Shown: piece after piece, positions 1 through 8,736 of the stretch | Layout: every line of letters begins with the position of its first letter | Position numbering within the stretch: the stretch's first letter is position 1 | Origin: Bos javanicus | Taxonomy: Eukaryota > Chordata > Mammalia > Artiodactyla > Bovidae | DNA: 64,000 bases | Reading direction: 5' to 3' | Assembly (NCBI RefSeq): GCF_032452875.1 | Contig: NC_083890.1 | Coordinates: 43,460,483 to 43,524,482, forward strand | The notes under the pieces: generated by a model | Database searches by the model: none | Told to the model about the DNA's origin: nothing | What the model saw: the letters and a program-made list of their open reading frames with translations, nothing else | Translations under genes and position numbers: made by a program

Positions 1-35
1 CAGACACGACTGAAGCGACTTAGCAGCAGCAGCAT
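1..35 (+). mobile_element. 3' end of a Bov-A/Bov-tA SINE
   Basis: The window opens with the 3' terminal phrase of the ruminant SINE (CAGACACGACTGAAGCGAC followed by AGC repeats). The same ending is seen again at 34925-34958. Confidence 0.8.
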
Positions 36-280
36 ATGATATAAGAACATTTTACTATCTATTTGGTTAATCTACTCACTCAACAAAAATTTCTTATGTA
101 TCAGTAAGGTACCAAGTACTGTTTAGGTCTTGAAAATATAGCAATAGATGAGACCACCAAGAGCCCTGGACCCCAAGAGTCTATATTCCAGGCAGGAGAG
201 TCACGTAGTGGTCAAGAAAGCAAACTCCAGAAGTCTATGTACCTGGACGGATGGAATTAAGCACAGCAGTGTTGGAAAGC

Positions 281-482
281 GGGCTTCCCCAAAGGCTCGG
301 TGGTAAAGAATTCATCTGCAATTCAGGAGACACAGGAGATGTGGGTTTGATCCGGTTCAGGAAAATCCCCTGGAGGAGGAAATGGCATCCCTCTCCAGTA
401 TTCTCCCTGGGAAATCCCATGGACAGAGGAGCCTGGTGGGCTACAGACCATGAGACCGCAGAGTCAGATGCAACTGAACAAG
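281..482 (+). mobile_element. Bov-tA SINE
   Basis: A nearly full ruminant SINE: a tRNA-derived head (GGGCTTCCCC...GGTAAAGAAT), then the Bov-A body with the phrases CCTGGAGGAGGAAATGGCA and CCATGGACAGAGGAGCCTGG. It is in the intergenic region upstream of GFOD1, 75 bases from an oppositely oriented copy. Confidence 0.9.
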
Positions 483-556
483 GCCTTTCTTTTCTTTCTC
501 TGATTACTTAACAGATCAGAGGTGTCAAGAGTGGGAGGTTTGGGCCTTCCTGGTGC

Positions 557-755
557 TATTGTTAGTCACTAAGTAGTGTCTGATTTTTTTGCGACCCCAC
601 AGACTGTAGCCCGCCAGGCTCCTCTCTCCATGGGATTTCCCAGGCAAGAATACTGGAGTGGGTTGCCATTTCCTTCTCCAGGGGATCTTCACAACCCAGG
701 GATCAAACCTGCATCTCCTGCTTTGTAGGTGGATTCTTTACCGCTGAGCCACCTG
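557..755 (-). mobile_element. Bov-tA SINE
   Basis: Reverse-oriented copy, recognised by CCATGGGATTTCCCAGGCAAG, AATACTGGAGTGGGTTGCCA and the terminal TGAGCCACCTGG. With the copy at 281-482 it makes an inverted pair able to form a long hairpin if transcribed. Confidence 0.9.
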
Positions 756-775
756 GTCCATTTCAGGAATCCACC

Positions 776-1072
776 TGCCATTTCAGGAGACATGGGTTTG
801 ATCCCTGATCCAGGAGAATCCACAGACCTCAGGGCAACTGGACTGGTGCACCACAACTATTGAGCTTGTGCTCTAGAGCCCGGGAACCACCGCTACTGAG
901 CCCCTGAGCCCTAAAGCCCGAGCTCTGCAATAAGAGAAGCCACGGCAGTGAGAAGCCCGTGCAACTAACAAGGAGCTCCTGCTTGCTGAAACTAGAGAAA
1001 AGCCCTGGCAGCAATGAAGACCCAGCACGGCCAAAGGGAAATATAAATAAATAAATAAATAATTTTTTAAAG
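776..1072 (+). mobile_element. CHR-type SINE (cetartiodactyl) with AAAT tail
   Basis: The body carries the CHR signatures AGAGAAGCCACGGCAGTGAG, AAGCCCGTGCAACTAA and AACTAGAGAAAAGCCC, and it ends in an (AAAT)n tail at about 1041-1062. The family is tRNA-derived and restricted to whales, hippos and ruminants. Confidence 0.85.
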
Positions 1073-1369
1073 AAGAGGGGGAGAGTCAGTCCTGCTAGGA
1101 GGGGACTGTGGGCTGCCTGGGGTGGACAGTCCTGTCCCTGCCCTGCTCCCCAGGAGCAGCAGCGCCATGGGGCACCTCGCTCCTGGCCTGGATGGCAGCA
1201 CTAGCAAAGCCCTTCTCCGGGGATCACTGGCTCTCTTTTAGGGGAACAGAAGAAAGACATCACCATCTTCTCTAGAGGCCCAAGGGCCCCGTTGTCGGGG
1301 GCAAAATAGAGATTGTTGTATTTAACCGTAGTTACAGCCCACCCAGGCTTAGCGGTTCCAATGCTATGA

Positions 1370-1580
1370 TTTGTAGAATCAGGGGGTTTTAGTCAAATGC
1401 TCGCCTTTATGACCGCACTCAGGCAAATTACTTTTTTTTGTAGCGGTTTATTTATTTGTAATAATGGGGATAATTTTACTTATCTGAAAAAGCTCTGAGG
1501 AGTAAATGCATACAGCATGCTTAGTTTATGCCTCATATATAACAAACACCCAATAAACGGTAGCTATTAACAGTAACAAT
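1370..1580 (+). mobile_element. MIR SINE (ancient)
   Basis: Diverged MIR core: ATAATGGGGATAATTTTACT, later GAGGAGTAAATGCATA and AATAAACGGTAGCTATTA match the usual order of the family in the sense direction. Confidence 0.65.
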
Positions 1581-1720
1581 AGGACTTCCCTGGTGGTCCA
1601 GTGACTAAGATTCTCTGCTTCCAAAGCAGGAGGCCTGGATTTGATCCCTGGGCAGGGCATTAGATTCCATATGCTACAGCTAAGACCTGGCACAGCCAAA
1701 TGAATAAAAATAAATATTTA
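1581..1720 (+). mobile_element. CHR-type SINE (short form)
   Basis: Starts AGGACTTCCCTGGTGGTCCA, contains ATTTGATCCCTGGGCAGGGC, and ends AAATGAATAAAAATAAATA. This is a short CHR subfamily copy with an A-rich tail. Confidence 0.8.
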
Positions 1721-1724
1721 AAAC

Positions 1725-2740
1725 AATAACAATTCTCCCTCCCCTGAACTGAAAGTATAATGGTGACTAGGCATTTTAAAAGAGTTTACTAATGAAGATA
1801 AGTTTGGGAAAAACTTTCACCATGATACATATTAGAACTGTTTAGAATTGCTCTAGAATCGTTGGCGGTCATAACTATGCTAGTTTTTCAACTTGGCAAA
1901 GCTCTATTTCCACCAAGTGCAAAAGGATTTCATTCCACAAATACTAAGATTCATAAGGATATTGAGTATTTATGGATAACTCAGCTAAAAATAACCAAAG
2001 CCTGTTTCTACTTTGTATCAAAGAAATAAACAGATTTAAATAGCAAGGCTTTCTCTTTTTCATCAAAGTATTTCCAAAATTGTGGAAGTAAATAAACCAA
2101 ATTATTTACAGGAGCTTTGTAAGGGTAGAGAGATTAAGGTGGATGTCACCCTGTTTTCTGAAATTTCTGTAATGTGTGTAAGTGATTTTTATAATGAAAA
2201 CTATTTAAACTTATCATTAAAACTAAACTAATATGAGAAAAATTCCATTTCATAATCATGTGAGGGCTGCGAATAAAAAATAAATCCTTTCTATTTTTAT
2301 TTATAAAAGAAGGTTTAGGATGCTCTGTTTGGAGTCACATGACAATCACGTGAAATTAAAATGGGCCTCAAATCTTCACCCAAATGCAAACAGTAGAGGC
2401 TGGCAGGTAATCCACGGATTGAGAGGAAAGAAAATTCTAGGTCTATTTTCAGAACTATTTTAAAATGTCAGGTTGTGTTGGGATTCAGGATCGAGGTGAG
2501 AGAGGATTTTGCGAGCAGATATGGAATAGCCAGAAGATGTTTCGGAGGGTATCATGGGTATAAGCACGGAGGTTCAAAGGTCAAAGGTCTGTGTTATCAG
2601 AAGCTCAGAATCGATGTGTGACCCTCCCAGCTCAGTACTGATCAAGCCTGCTGAGCTGGTGAGAAACAAACGTCCACCCAGCCTCTCCACTCTCCCAGGA
2701 CAGGAAGTTGCCCCAACTGCTTCTCACGTACTTCCACATC
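1725..2740. other. Intergenic DNA without a recognised gene or young repeat
   Basis: AT-rich DNA with no convincing long frame and no repeat that I can name with confidence. It lies upstream of the GFOD1 CpG island. Confidence 0.5.
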
Positions 2741-2769
2741 CAGTTAGCAAGGATGCCCCGGAGATTTCA

Positions 2770-2895
2770 TTCCCTAAGGAAACGGCAACCCACTCCAGTA
2801 TTCTTGTGTGGGAAATCCCATGGACAGAGGAGCCAGGCAGGCTACAGTCCATGGGGTCACAAAGGAGTCAGACACGACTTAGTGACTAAACAACA
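2770..2895 (+). mobile_element. Bov-A SINE fragment (3' part)
   Basis: Only the second half of the element is present, from AAGGAAACGGCAACCCACTC to GTCAGACACGACTTAGTGAC. The tRNA-like head is missing, so this is a 5'-truncated insertion. A short open frame through it is not a gene. Confidence 0.85.
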
Positions 2896-3059
2896 ATAGC
2901 TCAAAGTGCCCGGTTTTATCACAGGCACCTGTGGCTGCATCTCCAGCCCCCTGCCCGCTGCCTTCATTTAATCCCTTCCTTCACTCTCCCATGACTGCAG
3001 TGGTCTCCTTGCAGGGCTGTGATGAGTACAATCTACCCTCCACTACAGAGCCTTGAGCA

Positions 3060-3480
3060 ACGGTTCTCAAATGCAATCTGACTGAGCACTGTCTGCTCGA
3101 AGTCTTTCAGTACTTCCGCATCACATCTTGGCCTCCTCCACACACCCTCCCATGTTGAGTTAGCTTGTTTTCCACCTCCCTCTGTCTGGAATCTCCTCCC
3201 CTCTTTCTTCTAGCTAACTCCAGCAAGTCTTTCAAAGCCTGGGTCCAGCCCACTCCCCTCTCTGCAAGTCTTCCAAGGCTTCCCAATCTGATTTCAAAGC
3301 CTTTCTCTGCTCCCAGGTGATCCTCTGTAGGCCCCTACCTTGGCCCTGGTGGCTATATTGCCATGTAATTCATGTTCCCAATCAACAGGCCACCAGGGGC
3401 AGGAGCATCACGGTCCTCAGCCTTACTTCCCCAGGGCCTGAACCATTCTTGCACATGGCACTTGCCACAGTTCTAAAGGG
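3060..3480 (+). mobile_element. L2 LINE fragment (probable)
   Basis: Diverged L2 3' region: the run of phrases around CTCTGTCTGGAATCTCCTCC, TCTTTCAAAGCCTGGGTCCA and CCCCAGGGCCTGAACCATTC follows the usual L2 order. Old and interrupted, so the limits are rough. Confidence 0.5.
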
Positions 3481-3524
3481 TTTATAAATACGAACTTACA
3501 CAATCCTCATAATAGTACATGGTT

Positions 3525-4450
3525 ATTAGAAGAACCATGAGTAAACATTTGTCCAACAAATATATATTGTCCAGCAGAGGCCAGATACAAATTTTAGGCA
3601 CTGGGGGATTCAGCAATGAACAAGACACACAAGCTTCTAATCTCAGTGAGTTTAATAGTCTATTGAGACAAATGGATGATAAACAGATAAACAGGGATCT
3701 AATACAATGCGAGGTGGTGAGAGGAGCTAGAAAGTAAAATACAGCCAGACAAAGGGATGAAACGTGACAGAGCTCATCTTAGACAGGATGGTCAGGCAAG
3801 GCAACCGAGTAGGGGACATCTGAGAAGAGGCCTGGGTAAAGTCAGTGAGTGGGCCACACGGATATGTGGCGGAGTGGGGGGTGTGAGTGGGCAGAGGAAT
3901 GGTGAATTCAAAGGCCTCAGGAAAGAGGACAGGCTATCTGTGGAGTGCACAGTGAGGCAGCGAGTGTGCTAGGGTGTAGGGTGTGGGGCAGAAACTGGCA
4001 GGAGACAAATGAGGCAGGGGGGTTGGTGGGTGAGTCCGGTAGAGCTTTTCAGGCCATCCTGAGGCCATGGGAGATGTTAAGCCTGGTGGGAAACGATCTG
4101 ACTCATCTTTGAAAAGATCTCTCTGGCTGCTAAGTGGAGCATACAATGAGGATCAAGAGCTGAAGCAGGTAGAGCATTGAGGAGGCAGATGGCGTGGTCC
4201 AGGTAGTGATGAGGAGGAGGAATCAGGTTCCCCATGATGGCAGAGGTGCGGTCAGACTCTGGAAGTGCTGTGCGAGAAGGGCAGACATGTGCTGATGCTT
4301 GGCTGTAGAGCGTATAAGAGAGGAGTCCTGAATGGTTCCAAGGCTTTTGGCCAACTGGTGGGCTGGCAGTGCCATTTGTCGAGATGGGGATAATTGAAGG
4401 AGCAATAGTTTGGGAGGTGGGTTGGAAACGAAGCCTTCTGTTTTAGACCG
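3525..4450. mobile_element. Ancient mammalian interspersed repeat, family not assigned
   Basis: The block has the order of phrases of a common ~1 kb mammalian repeat: AGGCACTGGGGGATTCAGCA, later GATCTCTCTGGCTGCT, then GCATTGAGGAGGCAGATGGC and TGCCATTTGTCGAGATGGGG. I know this text as recurrent in mammalian genomes but will not fix a family name without a library search. The short frames inside are chance. Confidence 0.5.
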
Positions 4451-4724
4451 TAAGCTTGAGTTGCCGCCAGGATTCAGTTTTATCTTCTGTGAAATGGGGG
4501 TCGTGTTTATTTTACACGTTTCTTATGAGAATCAAATGTGATCATTTTCTTTTCATATCATGTAGATGGAAGGTTTATTTTTATTCACACGGCAGCTAGG
4601 GATAGACTTCCCTTTAAAAGAACAGAATCACAACTCTTTTTTATTGGCTAGATGTTGCTGCTCATGTACAAGCATCTCTCACATCACATCAAGGAACGAT
4701 GTTGATAAAAGACCCACTCTCCAC

Positions 4725-4895
4725 ATTCATTTAACATTTATGTAGCGCTAAGGACTTTATAAAACTAGCTCATATAATCCTCCCAAATCCTTAGTAGTCT
4801 ATACCATGATTACTCCCATTTCACAGAATCTGGCCCAGAGAGGTGAACTCGTTTGCTTCATAGCTAATTAATAGCCCAGCCAAGTGCCAACCCTA
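4725..4895 (-). mobile_element. MIR SINE
   Basis: Reverse-oriented MIR: TTTATGTAGCGCTAAGGACT, then AATCCTCCCAAATCCT, CCCATTTCACAGAATCTGG and CAGAGAGGTGAACTCG in the family order. Confidence 0.75.
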
Positions 4896-4899
4896 TGCT

Positions 4900-5560
4900 C
4901 CAGTTCTGTTTCCAGCCCCAATGCCAAGCCCCATGTCCCCTGTTCCCTATGAGTGGTGCTATCTTTGATGAGTGACCTGGCCTCTGGGTACTGAGCTGCC
5001 AGGTCACTCAGTCTGTCTCCTGTCTAACCTCAATGCCTGCCCCTCTGCCCCCCGCCGTAGGCATGCCTGCCTCTGTTCTTGGAAAACCTCTGCTCTCAAG
5101 AAGCCTAACAGTATTGATGGCCACACCGCTTTCTGCTCAGCCGCCCCAGCCCTGTGGCCTGCGTGCATTTCTTCTAATGCCCTGAGGTCAGCCTCCTCCC
5201 TGCATTGTTACAAGCTTTTTTTTTTTTTTGGTATCCTGCTCTCTCCACCGCGCCCCGCCTCACTGCCAGTTGTTATAAGCTGTTTTTAAAGCTTCCGAGT
5301 ATTATGCTTTGCACTCATGCGTTCAGGCGGACCTTGTGCCACGTTGAGTGCTGAAGACGAAATTGACAGGATGCCCGACCTTTCCAGAGACTTTGAACTA
5401 GAGGCCAGGTCCCATGCCTTTCAGCCTGAGTCAACCCTCCTAGGACCAGGTGGGCGCAAAGCGGGCATTCAGTGAGCATTCATTCATTCATTTACCAAAT
5501 GTTTATGGAGCGCTTACTACGAGCCAGGCAGGCCGAGTGAGGGGTGTCGAAGATAGGGCA
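4900..5560. other. Intergenic DNA just upstream of the CpG island
   Basis: Contains a 10-base T run near 5220 and a MIR-like scrap at 5478-5530 (TTTATGGAGCGCTTACTACG followed by AGCCAGGCA). No gene was recognised. Confidence 0.45.
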
Positions 5561-5994
5561 GGAAACCATTCATGCGCAAGGTCCCCACCGCTTGTGGGAC
5601 GCAGGGTCAGCCTCGGCCTGCCCGCCACGGCTATTCCACGAGGGCTCGGGGAGGCAGCTGAGAGTTGAGGTGGGGGGACAAGCGAGTGGAGGGCCCGGAA
5701 AGTGATGGTGAAGGAGCCAAAGCGCAAGGCGAGAGGCTGGCGAGTCCTCTGGCCGAGCGACCCCCTCTTGTTTCCAAACCCAGAAGCGACATACACGTGC
5801 CGCAGCCGTTTCGGGGACCCCTTTCTCCACGGCGGGCCGCCGCCCCCCCTGGGAAGCAGAACTTATCAAGACGAGACTGTCTGGGAGGCAGGTGGCTGGA
5901 CCTTGCGTGCGTGGCCTGGAGAGGGTGGTGCACGATCAGAGGCCCTCTTGGAGAGGAGAACGCCCCCGGCTCGCCGCCCAAGCTCCGGAGCCGG

Positions 5995-6180
5995 GATTCC
6001 AACTCCAGGCCTGTGGTTTACCTGTTGTGCAACCTTGCGCGAGTCCCTGAATCTTCCCAGGACTCAGTTACATCATCGGTTTTATGGGTTTCCCTATAAC
6101 TTTAGGGTTGGTGTGGGGATTAAGGGAGCATGCTAGGAGAGCTTGTCCAGCGTCGTTCCCGTAGCGGAGGTAGTAATGAC
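5995..6180 (+). mobile_element. MIR SINE inside the CpG island
   Basis: The MIR phrase order is visible: GTGCAACCTTGCGCGAGTCC, TGAATCTTCCCAGGACTCAG, then ATCATCGGTTTTATGGGTTT. It is diverged and sits in the upstream third of the promoter CpG island, where it has been kept for a very long time. Confidence 0.55.
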
Positions 6181-6394
6181 TCGCTGCTCACACCTGGCCG
6201 CCTCCCCTGGCCTCCCGCCGGGGCCCCGGCGCCCTCTGCTCTTTTCCAAGGCACCGACGACTAGCCTGATGGGGCGTGCCCTGCCTCGATACACTTATTT
6301 TGGCTTGTTCGGGGCGGGGTTTGGGAAGAGGCGAGGATAGGGTGAAGGAGGTGGCGGAGGGTGAAGAACGGGGAGATGAGCGAAGCTGGAGGCG

Positions 6395-6660
6395 AGCGAG
6401 GCGGGGCCGGGGAGGAGCCGCGCGGGTGCTGGCCAGGGCGCAGCGCGCACCCGGGGCCCTGGCGGCGCGGGGGCGGGGGCGGCGCGCGGCGGCCAATGGC
6501 GAGCGGCGCTGGGGCGGAGGCGGGGCAGGCACCCCCAGGGCCCCGCCTCCCCCGGCCGCTGACAGCCAAACTCACCAACTCCGCCCTCGCGCCCGCGGGA
6601 GCCGGGAGCCCGGAGCCCGGCCCCGGCCGCCCGGCGAGCGAACATGGCAGCAGCATGAGA
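6395..6660 (+). promoter_or_regulatory. GFOD1: Probable GFOD1 core promoter (TATA-less, GC boxes and CCAAT)
   Basis: GC boxes are visible at 6398-6408, 6470-6480, 6510-6517 and 6519-6528. A CCAAT box in good NF-Y context (GGCCAATGG) lies at 6491-6499. A YY1-like motif (AACATGGCAGC) is at 6641-6651; YY1 sites of this kind often sit just downstream of the start site of housekeeping genes. No TATA box is seen. I infer dispersed initiation somewhere around 6550-6660, giving a leader of about 650-750 bases. The exact start site cannot be read from sequence. Confidence 0.55.
6644..6658 (+). CDS. Minimal upstream ORF in the GFOD1 leader (Met-Ala-Ala-Ala-stop)
   Basis: ATG GCA GCA GCA TGA is read directly. 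The ATG has A at -3 and G at +4, a strong initiation context. Its stop overlaps the next upstream ATG (ATGA at 6655-6658). Whether it lies in the mRNA depends on the unmapped start site. It also coincides with the YY1-like motif, so the ATG may simply be part of that DNA site. Confidence 0.35.
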   Translation: MAAA

Positions 6661-6738
6661 AGGCTGGCGCCGGGTAGTGGCCGCCGCCGCTCTGCCGTTC
6701 CGCATCCGCGCCCGGCGCCCTCCGAGCCTCCTGCTTAG
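6655..6738 (+). CDS. Upstream ORF 2 in the GFOD1 leader (27 codons)
   Basis: This frame starts at the ATG that overlaps the stop of the minimal upstream ORF and ends at TAG 6736-6738. The peptide is Arg/Pro-rich, as expected from GC-rich DNA, and resembles nothing I know. If translated it would reduce scanning to the main ATG. Coding for a functional peptide is not supported. Confidence 0.3.
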   Translation: MRRLAPGSGRRRSAVPHPRPAPSEPPA

Positions 6739-6932
6739 CCGGCCTCCCGGTGGCCGCCGGTTTATTTCCTTTGGAGCGGCGGGCAGCGAGGACTGGGACC
6801 CCTACCCCCCCGCAGCCTGGCCGGTCCGGTCAAGGCTTGTGCGTGCAACTCGCCGGCTGCGGTAAACGACGCGCGCGGGGGAGAGAGCCGGTCCCGGCTG
6901 CGGCGGCGCGGGCGCGCGGGGATGAGCCGGCC

Positions 6933-7106
6933 ATGGAGCGGCCTCGGCGGGGCGCACGCAACCGGCCCGCGCTGCCGAGGGGGAGCCGCCTGAGCCCGGG
7001 TTCCGCGGGGCTTCGGGGCCTCGGGCGCCCCGGCGGGGTGCCTGCCGCCGCCTCTGGGAAGGACCGGAGCCTCGCGTGGCGGACACTGCAGCGGTCACCG
7101 TGCTGA
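6933..7106 (+). CDS. Upstream ORF 3 in the GFOD1 leader (57 codons)
   Basis: The ATG at 6933 has G at -3 and G at +4, a strong context, and reads MERPRRGARNRPAL and on to TGA 7104-7106, about 205 bases before the GFOD1 ATG. It overlaps a further 23-codon frame that starts at ATG 6922 and ends at 6993. The composition (Arg, Gly, Pro, Ala) is that of any frame through a CpG island. Its interest is as a translation-control element, not as a known protein. Confidence 0.3.
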   Translation: MERPRRGARNRPALPRGSRLSPGSAGLRGLGRPGGVPAAASGKDRSLAWRTLQRSPC

Positions 7107-7219
7107 GACGCCCGAGCCCGCTGCTCCTGCAGCTCGGTGCGTTCTTGGGCACCCGGGCGCCCTGCCCAGTGCACGGTGGCTGGCGCACCGCGGCGAGCCG
7201 GGTGCCAGACTGTCTAGAG

Positions 7220-7264
7220 GGGTGTGTGTGTGTGTTTGTGTGTGGTGTGTGCGTGCGCGTGTTT
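7220..7264. repeat. GT-rich microsatellite in the GFOD1 leader
   Basis: An imperfect (GT)n tract with GC interruptions lies 50 bases upstream of the start codon, between upstream ORF 3 and the main ATG. Alternating purine-pyrimidine DNA of this type can adopt Z-form and is length-variable. A second GT tract follows exon 1 at 7927-7963. Confidence 0.85.
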
Positions 7265-7311
7265 GAGCGGAGATCCCGAGCTAACGCCGAACCAGGCGGA
7301 TCGGAGCAGCC

Positions 7312-7564
7312 ATGCTTCCCGGGGTAGGCGTGTTCGGCACTAGCCTCACGGCCCGTGTCATCATCCCGCTGCTGAAAGACGAGGGCTTCGCGGTGAAGGC
7401 GCTGTGGGGCCGCACGCAGGAGGAAGCGGAGGAGCTGGCCAAGGAGATGAGCGTCCCCTTCTACACCAGCCGCATTGACGAAGTGCTGCTGCATCAGGAC
7501 GTGGACTTGGTGTGCATCAACCTTCCGCCGCCCCTCACCAGGCAGATCGCCGTCAAGACTCTGG
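7312..7564 (+). CDS. GFOD1: GFOD1 coding exon 1 (partial CDS, N-terminal 84 residues)
   Basis: The frame from this ATG reads [17 protein letters not shown] and continues to ...IAVKTL, which I recognise as the vertebrate GFOD1 N-terminus (Gfo/Idh/MocA oxidoreductase family). Seen: a glycine-rich dinucleotide-binding motif G4-V-G6-V-F-G9, a second strand with A30-L-W-G-R, and the cofactor-side strand V64-D-L-V-C-I-N-L-P-P. An in-frame TAA at 7282-7284, 30 bases upstream, fixes this as the first ATG of the frame. Its context (G at -3, C at +4) is adequate. The exon holds 84 codons plus one base and ends at CTGG|GTGAGC, a consensus donor giving a phase-1 junction. Family knowledge: the full protein is about 390 residues, has two main coding exons, and its catalytic role in vivo is poorly defined despite the oxidoreductase fold. 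The substrate-binding domain would be in exon 2, outside this window. Identity is near certain; function is from family only. Confidence 0.96.
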
Positions 7565-7926
7565 GTGAGCGACCCCTCCCCACCTCCCCCCAGCCCCTTC
7601 TCGCCTTCCCTCCCCCGCTGCTTTTCTCCCCCTCGCCCCTTCTTCATCCCGGAAGCTTACATGGTACCTACGGCGCCCCCGGGGACCCGAGATCCCACAT
7701 CCCACTCGGAGCTTTCGCCTCCGTCATCCCTGGCCTTCCCCAAACCTACGCTTCCCTCCTCCCTTCTGGCACCGCTCGGGCGCGCTTTCCCACGTGCGTG
7801 GCGCGGAGGCTGGAGGAGGCGCGGGTTCCGGGGAAGTCGATCAGGCGGAGGAAACGCTTAGGACTGGGGATGAGCCGCTCGCAGGAAGACAAAACTAAGT
7901 CGCCAGCTGTTTGTGTAGCGCCCGAA

Positions 7927-7958
<32 letters not shown>

Positions 7959-7963
7959 CGCGC
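7927..7963. repeat. (TG)n microsatellite in the 5' part of intron 1
   Basis: About 14 uninterrupted TG units run into a GCGTGCGCGC end. It lies about 360 bases past the exon 1 donor, at the edge of the CpG island. It is likely polymorphic. Confidence 0.9.
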
Positions 7964-8311
7964 CTGCGAGAGGCGGGTGCGCGCCCAGGAACGCCTGAAT
8001 AAAGGGCCGCACACGTGTCTCGGGTTTTCCTGCGGGCAAATAGATTACCTGATTGTCAGCAGCTGTGGCGCCCTGCTAGGATAGTTTGTTTCTTTCTGCG
8101 GCGTTGTTAGTTTAGAGGGAGATTAGAGATGTGACAATCAGAGAATTATTTCGTCTTTGCTAGAATGGTCGGAGTGGTGGGATGGGGGTGGGGCGCGTAT
8201 CTTTTAGGACGTCTGGGAGTTATTTGATAAAACCAGAAAGACTTAACTTTCAGGTGCTGCTGCCCAATAACTGACTTCTGCGCTGTTTTGGAGTAGGATC
8301 TTAGTAATTTA

Positions 8312-8736
8312 GGGCTTCCCAGCTGGCTCAGTGGTAAAGAATCCGCCTACCTATGCAGGAGACTTGGGTTCCATGGAGGAGGAAATGGCACCCCACTCCA
8401 GTATTCTTGCCTGGAAAATCCTTTGGACAGAGGACCCTGGTAGGATGCAGTCATTTCGGTTCAGTCGCTCAGTCGTGTCCGGCTCTTTCCGACCCCATGG
8501 ACTGCAGCACGCCAGGCCTCCCTGTCCATCACCAACTCTCCGAGCTTGCTCAAATTCACGTCCATCCAGTCGGTGATGCCATCCGACCATCTCATCCTCT
8601 GTTGTCCCCTTCTTCTCCCGCCTTCAATCTTTCCTAGCATCAGGGTCTTTTCTAGTGAGTCAGTTCTTCACATCAGGTGGGCAAATCCACGGGATGGCAA
8701 AAGAGTCGGACAGGACTAGCGACTCAACAGTAACAG
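8312..8736 (+). mobile_element. Bov-tA SINE split by a BovB fragment
   Basis: Head and first body part are at 8312-8449 (GGGCTTCCCAGCTGGCTCAG ...); the end of the same element is at about 8690-8736 (GCAAAAGAGTCGGACAGGAC). The two parts are separated by a BovB piece. An exact 15-base target duplication (CTTAGTAATTTAGGG) lies at 8300-8314 and 8737-8751, which proves that the outer unit is one insertion. Confidence 0.9.
8450..8689 (-). mobile_element. BovB (RTE) LINE 3' fragment nested in a Bov-tA
   Basis: On the + strand it reads TTCGGTTCAGTCGCTCAGTC, then CCCATGGACTGCAGCACGCC, CATCTCATCCTCTG and CATCAGGTGG. This is the reverse complement of the end of the BovB reverse-transcriptase frame and its 3' tail. 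It is 5'-truncated and lies inside the older SINE. Confidence 0.85.

Larger units (their letters stand above)
5560..7890. promoter_or_regulatory. GFOD1: CpG island spanning the GFOD1 promoter, leader and exon 1
   Basis: CpG dinucleotides are dense across this stretch, most of all at 6390-7110, in clear contrast to the CpG-poor DNA on either side. It covers the inferred core promoter, the 5' leader, exon 1 and the start of intron 1. Only ancient repeat scraps are found inside it (a MIR near 5995-6180) and no young SINE, as expected for a promoter region under constraint. The exact limits were judged by eye. Confidence 0.88.

Noticed and set aside
6802..7647. 281-codon open frame on the minus strand across the promoter and exon 1
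   Set aside because: Antisense to the GFOD1 leader and exon in a CpG island. Arg/Pro/Gly/Ala composition and no domain. A shadow frame.
7312..7998. GFOD1 frame read through as a 228-residue protein
   Set aside because: Residues after 84 come from intron sequence past a consensus GT donor; they are proline-rich and end in the GT microsatellite, unlike the GFOD1 family.
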